Below, in pieces: positions 1-6,078 of a DNA stretch of 6,301 nt. The DNA lies in assembly GCA_030539595.1 (NCBI GenBank), contig JAUNXW010000099.1:1-6301 (forward strand), read 5' to 3'. The DNA comes from Methanocorpusculum sp. (GTDB lineage: Archaea > Halobacteriota > Methanomicrobia > Methanomicrobiales > Methanocorpusculaceae). A model generated the notes under the pieces. That model was not told the DNA's origin, did no database searches, and saw only the letters and a program-made list of their open reading frames with translations. Position 1 is the stretch's first letter, and each line of letters begins with the position of its first letter. The translations under genes and the position numbers were made by a program.

Positions 1-126
1 CTGAATACTTGAGTTGCTGATACATCCGGCAGATAACAGCAGCGACAATATCATGATTAGTGATATTATCGGGATTGTCTTTTTTATACCGGTTTTAAAG
101 GACTTTAGTATGTCTGTTTTTTTCAC
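1..126 (-). CDS. Lipoprotein, N-terminal part only (runs off the left edge)
   Basis: This open frame starts with GTG at 126 and has 42 codons before the window ends. It encodes a basic N-terminus (many Lys in residues 2-16), a hydrophobic segment (about residues 17-31: PIISLIMILSLLLSA) and a lipobox LSAGC with Cys at residue 33, followed by a Ser/Asn-rich stretch. That is the layout of a lipoprotein signal peptide; the mature protein would be lipid-anchored on the outer face of the cytoplasmic membrane. GTG is chosen because an in-frame stop lies upstream at 211-213, no ATG occurs between, and an AGGTG ribosome-binding site sits 5 bases before it. A TATA-like box lies about 45 bases upstream. 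The long N-terminal region before the hydrophobic core (about 16 residues) is slightly unusual. The function of the mature domain cannot be known because it is outside the window. Confidence 0.72.
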   Translation of the reverse strand, partial: MKKTDILKSFKTGIKKTIPIISLIMILSLLLSAGCISNSSIQ

Positions 127-131
127 ATTTG

Positions 132-136
132 CACCT
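132..136 (-). promoter_or_regulatory. Ribosome-binding site of the lipoprotein gene
   Basis: On the minus strand the bases read AGGTG, 5 bases before the GTG codon at 126. It is the main support for a GTG start, because the overlapping ATG one base earlier is followed directly by a TGA stop. Confidence 0.6.
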
Positions 137-167
137 ATTATGAATAATTTAACTTTTTCGCAGAGGA

Positions 168-175
168 TTATAAAT
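168..175 (-). promoter_or_regulatory. TATA box, probable promoter of the lipoprotein gene
   Basis: The minus strand reads ATTTATAA here. With the usual archaeal spacing of about 25 bases, transcription would start near 146, giving a leader of about 20 bases that contains the AGGTG site. The location is by inspection only. Confidence 0.5.
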
Positions 176-261
176 CTATCGAATTTAATGATGGACTTCA
201 GAATAGCGAATTACAGTGAGCAAGGAAGATGTTAAAGACAGCGTGAAATCAAGGTGTAGTG

Positions 262-276
262 TATAAAAAAAAGAAT
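262..276 (-). terminator. T-run terminator after the SIMPL gene
   Basis: Read on the minus strand, the stop codon of the SIMPL gene is followed within a few bases by TTC and a run of eight T (265-272). Archaeal RNA polymerase commonly stops at such T-runs without needing a hairpin, and no clear hairpin is seen here. It would separate the SIMPL transcript from the downstream lipoprotein gene, which has its own promoter. Confidence 0.6.
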
Positions 277-1011
277 TTAGTATGTATATACAATTGAAAC
301 AGTCGCGGTAGTCTTTAACTTGCCTGACTCAATTGCAGTTGATGCTGAATCCATTACTGCACCCATTGCCTCTGTTTTAAGATTCACGTTCGGGTATGAA
401 ACAGCGTTGTAGCTCTGGTCTACCGAAATCTTACCTGTTCCTGTAATTTTAATGCCGAGAGCTGATGAAACCGAATCTGCATCTGCTTTTGCTGACTTAA
501 CGGCTGAAATAATCGCCTTGTTTCTTTCAATAATCTGCTTCTCGTTTGACAGACCGAACTGGAGACTGTTAACTTTGTTTGCGCCTGCATCAACTGCAGC
601 GTCAATGTATGAACCTGCTTTGTCGACTTCATATGAAATAACTTGAACAGTGTTTGTTACTTCATATACTGTTGTTCCAATATCCCACTTGCCTGTCTGG
701 TATTCGCTAATCTCGTAAGAGTAAATCGAATATCCCGAGGTCTTAATGTTTTCATCTTTAATTCCTGCTTTCTTAAGTGCTGCGATAACTTTGTTCATCG
801 CTTCCGCATTTTCAGACTGAGCCTTCTTTGCGTCAGGATTGATTGTTTCGACACCGAATGAAATTGTTACTTTATCCGGGTTGGTATCAGAGTAACCGTT
901 TCCGAAAACAAGAATTATCTTGTCTGTACTTAAATCCTCTGCAGCCGCGGGAAGTGCTAAAAGAGCGAACACCGCAAAGACTGCAAGTATGGCAATAACT
1001 GATTTTCTCAT
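277..1011 (-). CDS. Secreted SIMPL-domain (DUF541) protein
   Basis: This is a 244-residue exported protein. Residues 1-24 form a classical signal peptide: MRKS, a hydrophobic core, and an LPAAA-type cleavage region before Glu-Asp. The rest matches the SIMPL/DUF541 family (periplasmic or surface proteins related to E. coli YggE and mouse SIMPL): an early 'V.G.G' strand (about residues 35-40), a long Ala/Lys-rich helix with 'NAEAMNKVIAALKKAGI' (about 68-84), a 'DENIKTSGYSIY' strand (about 86-97), and 'AGANKVNSLQFGLSNE' (about 143-158) before a second long helix. Length is normal for the family. The biochemical role is poorly defined; bacterial relatives are linked to oxidative stress and envelope integrity. 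The start is supported by the signal peptide and a TATA box about 35 bases upstream; no Shine-Dalgarno site is seen. It is transcribed away from cdc48 and ends in a T-run. The family call is strong; any specific function is open. Confidence 0.9.
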   Translation of the reverse strand: MRKSVIAILAVFAVFALLALPAAAEDLSTDKIILVFGNGYSDTNPDKVTISFGVETINPDAKKAQSENAEAMNKVIAALKKAGIKDENIKTSGYSIYSYEISEYQTGKWDIGTTVYEVTNTVQVISYEVDKAGSYIDAAVDAGANKVNSLQFGLSNEKQIIERNKAIISAVKSAKADADSVSSALGIKITGTGKISVDQSYNAVSYPNVNLKTEAMGAVMDSASTAIESGKLKTTATVSIVYTY

Positions 1012-1043
1012 TTTTTATCAAGATGATTATTGAACTCGAATTG

Positions 1044-1050
1044 TTATATA
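1044..1050 (-). promoter_or_regulatory. TATA box of the SIMPL gene
   Basis: The minus strand reads TATATAA. Transcription would begin around 1022, leaving a leader of only about 10 bases before the ATG at 1011, which fits the lack of a ribosome-binding site there. This suggests a near-leaderless mRNA. Confidence 0.6.
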
Positions 1051-1084
1051 TCTGACTTTAACTGCGAATTTTTTCTTAGTCATT

Positions 1085-1101
1085 TATGCGCGTATGCGTG
1101 T
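1085..1101. repeat. 8-bp tandem repeat and alternating pyrimidine-purine tract
   Basis: Two adjacent copies, TATGCGCG and TATGCGTG (7 of 8 identical), form a 17-base tract that alternates pyrimidine and purine without interruption. It lies between the SIMPL and cdc48 promoters. Such tracts can adopt Z-DNA under negative supercoiling, and a tandem 8-mer could also be a regulator site; neither role is shown. Confidence 0.5.
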
Positions 1102-1118
1102 TTCGTGTAAAACAGTTC

Positions 1119-1126
1119 TATAAAAA
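1119..1126 (+). promoter_or_regulatory. Possible distal TATA box for cdc48
   Basis: The bases TATAAAAA form a good TATA-like element about 100 bases before the cdc48 start. If used, the leader would be about 70 bases long and would include a T6 run (1140-1145). The nearer element at 1165-1172 is a simpler explanation, so this may be a second promoter or chance. Confidence 0.3.
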
Positions 1127-1164
1127 TGCTTCTAATGGCTTTTTTGATTTGCCGACACAATAAC

Positions 1165-1172
1165 TTTAAATA
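1165..1172 (+). promoter_or_regulatory. TATA box of cdc48
   Basis: The bases TTTAAATA lie 48 bases before the ATG. Transcription would begin near 1194, giving a leader of about 26 bases that contains the Shine-Dalgarno site. Confidence 0.6.
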
Positions 1173-1205
1173 TCACCCATGACTTACATTTAGTAAACAA
1201 CAATC

Positions 1206-1212
1206 AGGAGTG
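1206..1212 (+). promoter_or_regulatory. Ribosome-binding site of cdc48
   Basis: AGGAGTG, with a strong AGGAG core, ends 7 bases before the ATG at 1220. It supports this start codon, which also matches the expected N-terminus of Cdc48/VAT proteins. Confidence 0.75.
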
Positions 1213-1219
1213 AAAATAT

Positions 1220-3661
1220 ATGACAGATACAGCAAAGATTCAATTAATTGTACAGGAGGCAAACTTAGATGACGCCCGCAAAGGCTATGCAAGAATAAAT
1301 AATGATGTCATGGCAAAATTAGGCGTTGAATCAGGTGATTACGTAAAAATCACCGGCAAAAAATTCAGCGTCGCAAAAGTCATGCGCTCGACAACAAGCG
1401 GTTCGGGTTCAATTGCTATAGACGGTGAAACACGTCAGACTGCGGGAGCAGGAATAGGAGACACAGTAACCATTGAAAAAATAGACCTGAAGACCGCGGC
1501 AAAAATCACAATTCAGCCTGTTTCGAAAGCAATACAGGTCGACTCACGCGAACTTGAAACAATCATTTTGAATAACTTCGCGGGAAAACCAGTTGTCAAA
1601 GGACAGAGATTTGCTCTTGGGAGCAGAGCACCCCAGCAGGATATATTCAACTCGTTCTTCGGAGAATGGGGAGGATTCCCGAATTATAATACAGAAACAT
1701 ACGAGTTCATTATCTCAGATGTTTCCCCAGGGGACGCGGGAATAATCGGCTCATCAACAGCAGTTGCATACAAGCCAAGCATCTACAAAGGCGACGACGC
1801 ACCCAAAGGAAAATCAGCAGGAAACATCCACTACGAAGATATCGGAGGACTGGGGCGAGAACTTTCTCTTGTTCGTGAGATGATTGAATACCCCTTGCGA
1901 AACCCCGAGGTGTTTGATAAATTAGGTATTGAACCTCCAAAGGGAGTTTTACTTTACGGCCCGCCCGGAACAGGTAAAACATTAATTGCAAGAGCTGTTG
2001 CAAACGAAGCCGGAGCATACTTTGACACAATCTCAGGACCTGAAATTGTTTCAAAATACTACGGAGACTCAGAAGAAAAACTTCGTGAGATATTTGAGAA
2101 GGCCGAAGAAAACGCACCTTCAATCATCTTCATTGATGAAATCGATTCAATCGCACCGAAACGTGAAGAGTCTAAAGGAGAAATGGAGCGTCGTGTTGTA
2201 GCCCAGCTCTTATCTTTAATGGACGGGCTCAAAAGCAGAGGACGTGTAATTGTAATTGCGGCAACCAACCTGCCCGATTCAATCGACCCTGCTCTCAGGC
2301 GCGGCGGAAGATTTGATCGTGAGATTGAGATTGGTGTTCCTGATAAAGACGGGCGTGCTGAAATCTTAAAGATTCACACACGAAATATGCCGCTTTCAGA
2401 GAATGTCAAGATTCAGAAATACGCAAACACAACTCACGGATTTGTCGGAGCAGACTTAGCGCTGGTTGCAAAAGAAGCTGCAATGCACGCTTTGCGCCGT
2501 GAATTCCCGAGTATGAACCCTGAGGAGAAACCATCAAAAGAAAAACTCGACAACCTGAAAGTCACCTCGGAAGACTTTGAAGCGGCTCTTAAAATGGTTC
2601 AGCCGAGCGCAATGCGTGAAGTACTCGTTGAAGTCCCAGACATTCACTGGTCTGATGTGGGCGGTCTTGACTCGGTAAAAGAAGAACTTCAGCAGGCTGT
2701 TGAATGGCCGTTGAAATACGCAGACGTCTATAAGCAGTTCGCAACAAAATCCCCGAAAGGATTTTTGATGTTCGGTCCGCCCGGAACAGGTAAAACTCTG
2801 CTTGCAAAAGCAGTCGCAAACGAATCCGAGTGTAACTTCATTGCGGTTAAAGGTCCTGAACTCATGTCAAAATGGGTTGGAGAATCAGAAAAAGGCGTGC
2901 GCGAGATATTCAGAAAGGCACGTCTTGCAGCACCGTCGATTATCTTCTTGGTTGAAATCGACTCAATCGTTCCAAAGAGAGGAAGCTATGAAGGCTCATC
3001 GCACGTCACGGAAAGTGTTGTCTCGCAGTTCTTAACAGAACTCGACGGTCTTGAAGAGCTCAAGAACGTTATTGTAATCGGAGCAACCAACAGACCTGAT
3101 ATGATTGACCCGGCTTTGCTCAGACCGGGAAGACTTGAGCAGCATATCTTTGTTCCGCCGCCGGATGAAGAAGGAAGAAAACAGATTCTTGAGGTTTATC
3201 TCAAGGGCATAAAAGATATGCTTGCAGAAGATGTGAGTATCGAAAAACTTGTCGAAGATACCGATGGATTTGTAGGAGCAGATCTTGAAGCACTTGTGCG
3301 CGAGGCTAAAATGGTTGCAATCCGCGAGTTTGTTAAAGCGATGGCGGGAAGAGATGCAAATGAGATTTCTCTTGCTGCAGCGAGCGTAAAAATCTTCAAC
3401 AAGCACTTCGATGAAGCCTTAAAGCGCGTGCGCCCTTCCCTTGACAAAGCTGGAAGACGCGAAGCAGAGAGAAATTCATGGCAGTACAGGTTTAACGAGG
3501 AGGAGAGAAAACTTCTTGAAAAAGCCGCAGATGCTGTCCGTTCTGCTGAGTATAAGTCGGATGGGATATCAGATGAGATTAAGGAGCTTGATAAGCTGAC
3601 AGGTGCTCATCAGAAAGACTTTAACAGAATTAAAGAGATATTAAAGAACACAGAAGAGTAA
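1220..3661 (+). CDS. cdc48: Cdc48/VAT/p97-type AAA+ ATPase (second-ring Walker B Asp replaced by Val)
   Basis: This 813-residue protein is an archaeal Cdc48 homolog, a hexameric ATPase that unfolds proteins by threading them through its pore and can feed the 20S proteasome. Order of parts: double-psi barrel N-domain (about 1-90) and second N subdomain (about 95-190); D1 ATPase (about 203-460) with GPPGTGKT at 247-254, Walker B D306-E307, sensor N350, arginine fingers R361/R364 and pore residues Y280-Y281; D2 ATPase (about 474-745) with GPPGTGKT at 519-526, sensor N624, arginine fingers R635/R638 and pore residues W552-V553; then a charged helical tail to 813. The oddity is D2 Walker B, which reads IIFLVEID: Val578 (codon GTT at 2951-2953) replaces the Mg-binding Asp, while the catalytic Glu579 remains. 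This could impair D2, or be a sequence error of one base. The C-terminus (KNTEE) has no HbYX proteasome-docking motif. The family assignment is secure. Confidence 0.97.
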   Translation: MTDTAKIQLIVQEANLDDARKGYARINNDVMAKLGVESGDYVKITGKKFSVAKVMRSTTSGSGSIAIDGETRQTAGAGIGDTVTIEKIDLKTAAKITIQPVSKAIQVDSRELETIILNNFAGKPVVKGQRFALGSRAPQQDIFNSFFGEWGGFPNYNTETYEFIISDVSPGDAGIIGSSTAVAYKPSIYKGDDAPKGKSAGNIHYEDIGGLGRELSLVREMIEYPLRNPEVFDKLGIEPPKGVLLYGPPGTGKTLIARAVANEAGAYFDTISGPEIVSKYYGDSEEKLREIFEKAEENAPSIIFIDEIDSIAPKREESKGEMERRVVAQLLSLMDGLKSRGRVIVIAATNLPDSIDPALRRGGRFDREIEIGVPDKDGRAEILKIHTRNMPLSENVKIQKYANTTHGFVGADLALVAKEAAMHALRREFPSMNPEEKPSKEKLDNLKVTSEDFEAALKMVQPSAMREVLVEVPDIHWSDVGGLDSVKEELQQAVEWPLKYADVYKQFATKSPKGFLMFGPPGTGKTLLAKAVANESECNFIAVKGPELMSKWVGESEKGVREIFRKARLAAPSIIFLVEIDSIVPKRGSYEGSSHVTESVVSQFLTELDGLEELKNVIVIGATNRPDMIDPALLRPGRLEQHIFVPPPDEEGRKQILEVYLKGIKDMLAEDVSIEKLVEDTDGFVGADLEALVREAKMVAIREFVKAMAGRDANEISLAAASVKIFNKHFDEALKRVRPSLDKAGRREAERNSWQYRFNEEERKLLEKAADAVRSAEYKSDGISDEIKELDKLTGAHQKDFNRIKEILKNTEE

Positions 3662-3664
3662 GGG

Positions 3665-3691
3665 CGTGATGGATTTATCCATCATGTTTTT
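3665..3691 (+). terminator. Hairpin plus T5 run after cdc48
   Basis: TGATGGAT (3667-3674) and ATCCATCA (3677-3684) are perfect complements; a G-T pair and a C-G pair extend the stem to 10 bp, and the innermost pairs probably open to form the loop. Five T follow at 3687-3691. It begins 3 bases after the cdc48 stop and ends 19 bases before the Hsp20-like gene. It looks like an intrinsic terminator, or a partial one or mRNA 3'-end hairpin that sets the cdc48/Hsp20 ratio. Confidence 0.65.
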
Positions 3692-3710
3692 CCTTGCGGG
3701 ATAATATAAA

Positions 3711-4130
3711 ATGGCAGAACCTTCTGACGATGCATACAAAGATTTGATGGATATTATACATAAGATAATTATAGGACGCGTGTCTTCGGATAAAAATCAG
3801 ATACCTCCGGTTGTGGGGGTTAAATTTGTTTTAAACGGCGGGACTATTCATTTAGCGCCGGATGAGATGAATAAAAAGTCAATTCCTATTGAGATGTTTG
3901 AGGATGATGATACGGTGACGATTCAAACTCAGCTTCCGTGCGAGTGTCAGGATGATTTTTTTATTGCGTATCAGGACGGTAAGCTTCAGTTGAATGCTGG
4001 AGAGAAGCGTGAGTATTCTGCGGTTATTCCTGTGTCTGAGATTGATCCGTCGCTTACTCAGACTCATTTGAAAAACGGTGTGCTGGAGATTGTCTGCCGC
4101 AAAAAGCAGGCGGTTATTCAGACACAGTGA
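3711..4130 (+). CDS. Small heat shock protein, Hsp20/alpha-crystallin-like
   Basis: The 139-residue protein has an amphipathic N-terminal helix (about 5-22) and a C-terminal beta-rich region (about 58-132) resembling an alpha-crystallin domain. The best marker is LKNGVLEIVCRK (120-131), which matches the conserved 'L.NGVL.I...K' signature near the end of that domain. IPVSEIDPSLTQT just before it fits the strand preceding the signature. Members are ATP-independent holdases that keep unfolded proteins soluble. The domain is divergent, contains two Cys close together (CEC, 77-79), and lacks a clear C-terminal I-x-I/V anchor, so assembly may differ from standard oligomers. It follows cdc48 on the same strand at 49 bases, which suits a joint role in protein quality control. 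The ribosome-binding site is weak (GGGA, 9 bases upstream). A TATA-like stretch touches the ATG, so a shorter product from Met13 (3747) is conceivable. Confidence 0.75.
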   Translation: MAEPSDDAYKDLMDIIHKIIIGRVSSDKNQIPPVVGVKFVLNGGTIHLAPDEMNKKSIPIEMFEDDDTVTIQTQLPCECQDDFFIAYQDGKLQLNAGEKREYSAVIPVSEIDPSLTQTHLKNGVLEIVCRKKQAVIQTQ

Positions 4131-4135
4131 TTTTT
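4131..4135 (+). terminator. Possible T5 stop signal after the Hsp20-like gene
   Basis: Five T follow the TGA stop directly, and a weak TTAGC/GCTAA inverted repeat (4134-4138 and 4146-4150) comes just after. This is the only candidate terminator before the next gene. Confidence 0.3.
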
Positions 4136-4155
4136 AGCAAGCTCAGCTAATGCTC

Positions 4156-4163
4156 ATATTAAT
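4156..4163 (+). promoter_or_regulatory. Weak TATA-like element before the Yip1-like gene
   Basis: ATATTAAT is the best-placed TATA-like sequence; it would give a start near 4184 and a leader of about 10 bases. Other AT-rich stretches in the same gap (4170-4187) could serve instead, so the exact position is uncertain. Confidence 0.3.
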
Positions 4164-4193
4164 CTCTCATTAAATCCAATTTAATAAAGCATC

Positions 4194-4775
4194 ATGAATA
4201 TCATAACAGGATTCAAAAATCTCCTCTTCAACCAGAAAGCCTTCTTTGCAGACGCACCCAAAGGCTTCCTCGTACCAGTATTAATAACACTCATTTACGC
4301 AGTAGTTGCAGTAATCGCATCACTTCCGGCTCTCACGCCAACATTAAACACAGTCGGCGAACTTGCCGGATTTGTAATAGGCGTCACCGTAGTATCCACA
4401 ATAATCGTAATCTTTGCGACATGGATAATAGTTTCGCTGATATTTTTCGCCTGCGTAAAAGTCATCGGATACGCAAAATGTTCATTCAAAGAAATGCTCC
4501 GCGTAATAAGTTATCCCGCAGTAATTCTAACCATCAGCTCAGTAATCACAGGGCTCATAACACTGATTGGAACACCCAACGCAATTGCAACACTCATATT
4601 ATCGGGAGCTTTTCTTGTTTGGACAATACCAATCTGGGTATTTGGAATTCAGTCAATAACCGAAATGGAAGTCAAGAAAATCGTCAAATGCATTGCAGCG
4701 CCGGTCATAATAATGATTATAATAACCATTGTAAGCACCGTAATGGCAATGAGCGCAACAGTTCCCGCGGTCTGA
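4194..4775 (+). CDS. Yip1-domain-like multispan membrane protein
   Basis: This 193-residue protein is almost entirely membrane-embedded. A short N-terminal part (1-23) with Phe pairs and 'FFADAPKG' precedes hydrophobic segments at about 25-47, 57-90 (long, possibly two turns into the interface), 103-126, 130-153 and 164-188. The N-terminal 'NPK/QKAFF..APKG' type start and five-helix layout resemble the Yip1 (PF04893) proteins common in methanogens. Eukaryotic Yip1 acts in vesicle traffic; the role in archaea is unknown. There is no Shine-Dalgarno site before the ATG, so translation may be from a very short leader. Codons are strongly A- or C-ending (gca, gta, ata, atc), unlike the preceding Hsp20-like gene. 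It converges on the minus-strand gene at 4777 with one base between stop codons. The membrane topology is secure; the family call is likely but made without a search. Confidence 0.75.
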   Translation: MNIITGFKNLLFNQKAFFADAPKGFLVPVLITLIYAVVAVIASLPALTPTLNTVGELAGFVIGVTVVSTIIVIFATWIIVSLIFFACVKVIGYAKCSFKEMLRVISYPAVILTISSVITGLITLIGTPNAIATLILSGAFLVWTIPIWVFGIQSITEMEVKKIVKCIAAPVIIMIIITIVSTVMAMSATVPAV

Positions 4776-4776
4776 T

Positions 4777-5895
4777 TCAGAGAATATCTCTCAAACCCTC
4801 TTTTATTGACTTCTCGTCTCCCTTCTCATCAAGAATTTCACGAACCACAGGACTAAGAACTATGAAAAAATTAGGCATCAGCGAATATGCGGGGAAGCGC
4901 CCGAAAAACTCCTGAACCATAAGTTTGTTCATAGTAAAAACAATGAACTCGCGTTTCAGGTCTGAAATATTTTCAGCAGTTGCTGATTTTACGCGGGGCA
5001 GTAAATCATCTTTTAAAACAGACAGATGAGTTTTATTCAGTTCGGTCATCAGATTTCTGCTGTCCACCCCCTGAAGATATCTGATTACCGCAAACTGAAG
5101 AATAATTGTTGCTGCGACAAGAACAGGATAACTTGAAGGAACGAGCGGCAGTTCTCCGATGTATTCTGAAAGGGTCATTCCCGGAATCAACATTGCGCCT
5201 ATCATAATGAGCGCGGTAAACATCATTGAAAATGCAATTATTCCCAGAACTTTCAGTTTCTTAAAACTGAATTTTTTGTCTTCCGTTTCGGCAAGCGGAA
5301 TACTCGTGAAAAATCCGGGCGTTCCGGGAACTGCTTTTGTAATTCTCCAGTATAAGATGAGGATTACAACTATCTGGGCTGTTAAAATCAGAAATGTCGT
5401 GAAGTTAATTATTCTCGAAGCCCAAAGAATGAGAGCGCAAGTAAGGTCTGTTATGTATAGCATTGCAAACCCTCTGACGATTGGTTTTGTGTTTACCAGA
5501 TATGCGTTCCAGAAGAATTCGAGAAAGGTGACTTTGTTTTTGTGAAATGTTCTCGCGTGGTCGGCTATTTTTAAAAATTGTTTTATGTTTTCTCTGAAGT
5601 CTGCGTTGAAAATGTTTTGCTTTGTGTCAGTTCCAAGTGATGGAATCATCATGAAAAAGAAGTAAATCATGTAGAGGAGGAAACTCGCAACAATCCACAT
5701 CATTATGATTGCTCCCGGATTGTAGTTTGCGACTGCAGCATGAACTGAGACGAGGACAAACAGGAAAAGAGGGACAAGCATTAATAGTTTGGTCTGTTTA
5801 AGTTTGTATACACCTTTTTTTAGTATTTCGGTGTAGTCTTCTTCGATTTCTATCTGTTTTAATACAGCTTCTTCAAGTTCAGCGACGTCAGACAT
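4777..5895 (-). CDS. Unrecognised six-helix membrane protein
   Basis: I do not recognise a family for this 372-residue protein. It has an acidic N-terminus (residues 1-28, rich in Glu) and about six hydrophobic segments: 36-57, 61-84, 138-160, 164-184, 215-238 and 256-275. A polar loop of about 50 residues (86-137) lies between the second and third, and a hydrophilic, helix-prone C-terminal region of nearly 100 residues (276-372) ends in DEKGDEKSIKEGLRDIL. The paired-helix spacing (2+2+2) suggests three hairpins with the larger polar segments on one side of the membrane. No transporter, protease or ATPase motif is visible. The ATG at 5895 is supported by a TATA box about 30 bases upstream; there is no Shine-Dalgarno site. 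It is convergent with the Yip1-like gene. Real coding is well supported by length and composition; function is unknown. Confidence 0.85.
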   Translation of the reverse strand: MSDVAELEEAVLKQIEIEEDYTEILKKGVYKLKQTKLLMLVPLFLFVLVSVHAAVANYNPGAIIMMWIVASFLLYMIYFFFMMIPSLGTDTKQNIFNADFRENIKQFLKIADHARTFHKNKVTFLEFFWNAYLVNTKPIVRGFAMLYITDLTCALILWASRIINFTTFLILTAQIVVILILYWRITKAVPGTPGFFTSIPLAETEDKKFSFKKLKVLGIIAFSMMFTALIMIGAMLIPGMTLSEYIGELPLVPSSYPVLVAATIILQFAVIRYLQGVDSRNLMTELNKTHLSVLKDDLLPRVKSATAENISDLKREFIVFTMNKLMVQEFFGRFPAYSLMPNFFIVLSPVVREILDEKGDEKSIKEGLRDIL

Positions 5896-5923
5896 TAAGA
5901 TACTTATCTGTTTGACTGCTGAA

Positions 5924-5931
5924 TTTATAAA
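5924..5931 (-). promoter_or_regulatory. TATA box of the six-helix membrane protein gene
   Basis: TTTATAAA, which reads the same on both strands, lies about 30 bases before the ATG at 5895. Transcription would start around 5902, leaving a leader of roughly 7 bases, consistent with the missing ribosome-binding site. Confidence 0.6.
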
Positions 5932-5964
5932 AGATGCGAGGGCTTATCATTTTACTAAGAGAGT

Positions 5965-5995
5965 TTGTCCAATCGTGAAAAAATTCGTTGGACAA
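5965..5995. repeat. 8-bp perfect inverted repeat followed by T5
   Basis: TTGTCCAA (5965-5972) and TTGGACAA (5988-5995) are perfect complements around a 15-base loop. A T5 run (5998-6002) follows on the plus strand, so it could stop plus-strand transcription, though no plus-strand gene precedes it. A near copy of the left arm, TTGTCTAA, follows at 6001-6008. Confidence 0.6.
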
Positions 5996-6022
5996 CATTT
6001 TTGTCTAAGTTTTCTGTTGCGG

Positions 6023-6071
6023 TGAGTAAACGAAGTGAACTCATTCAGCGAAGCAAGACCGAAGGGCTTGC
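6023..6071. repeat. Three small hairpins with C-GAA-G loops
   Basis: TGAGT/ACTCA (6023-6027, 6039-6043) encloses CGAAG; GCGAAGC (6048-6054) is a mini-hairpin by itself; GCAAG/CTTGC (6053-6057, 6067-6071) encloses CC-GAA-GG. The second and third overlap by two bases, so they cannot both form on the same strand at once. Confidence 0.5.
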
Positions 6072-6078
6072 GTTGATA

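Noticed and set aside
217..227. TGAGCAAGGAA near the left end repeated at 6289-6299 as possible element ends
   Set aside because: An 11-base match is expected by chance in a window of this size, and no paired terminal structure supports an element spanning 6 kb of ordinary genes.
14..235. Plus-strand 73-codon frame starting with ATG
   Set aside because: It lies opposite the lipoprotein signal peptide, has no ribosome-binding site or recognisable domain, and its hydrophobic look comes from the complementary hydrophobic codons.
1710..2123. 137-codon minus-strand frame inside cdc48
   Set aside because: It is antisense to highly conserved ATPase motifs, is rich in Leu and Arg as expected for a shadow frame, and has no promoter.
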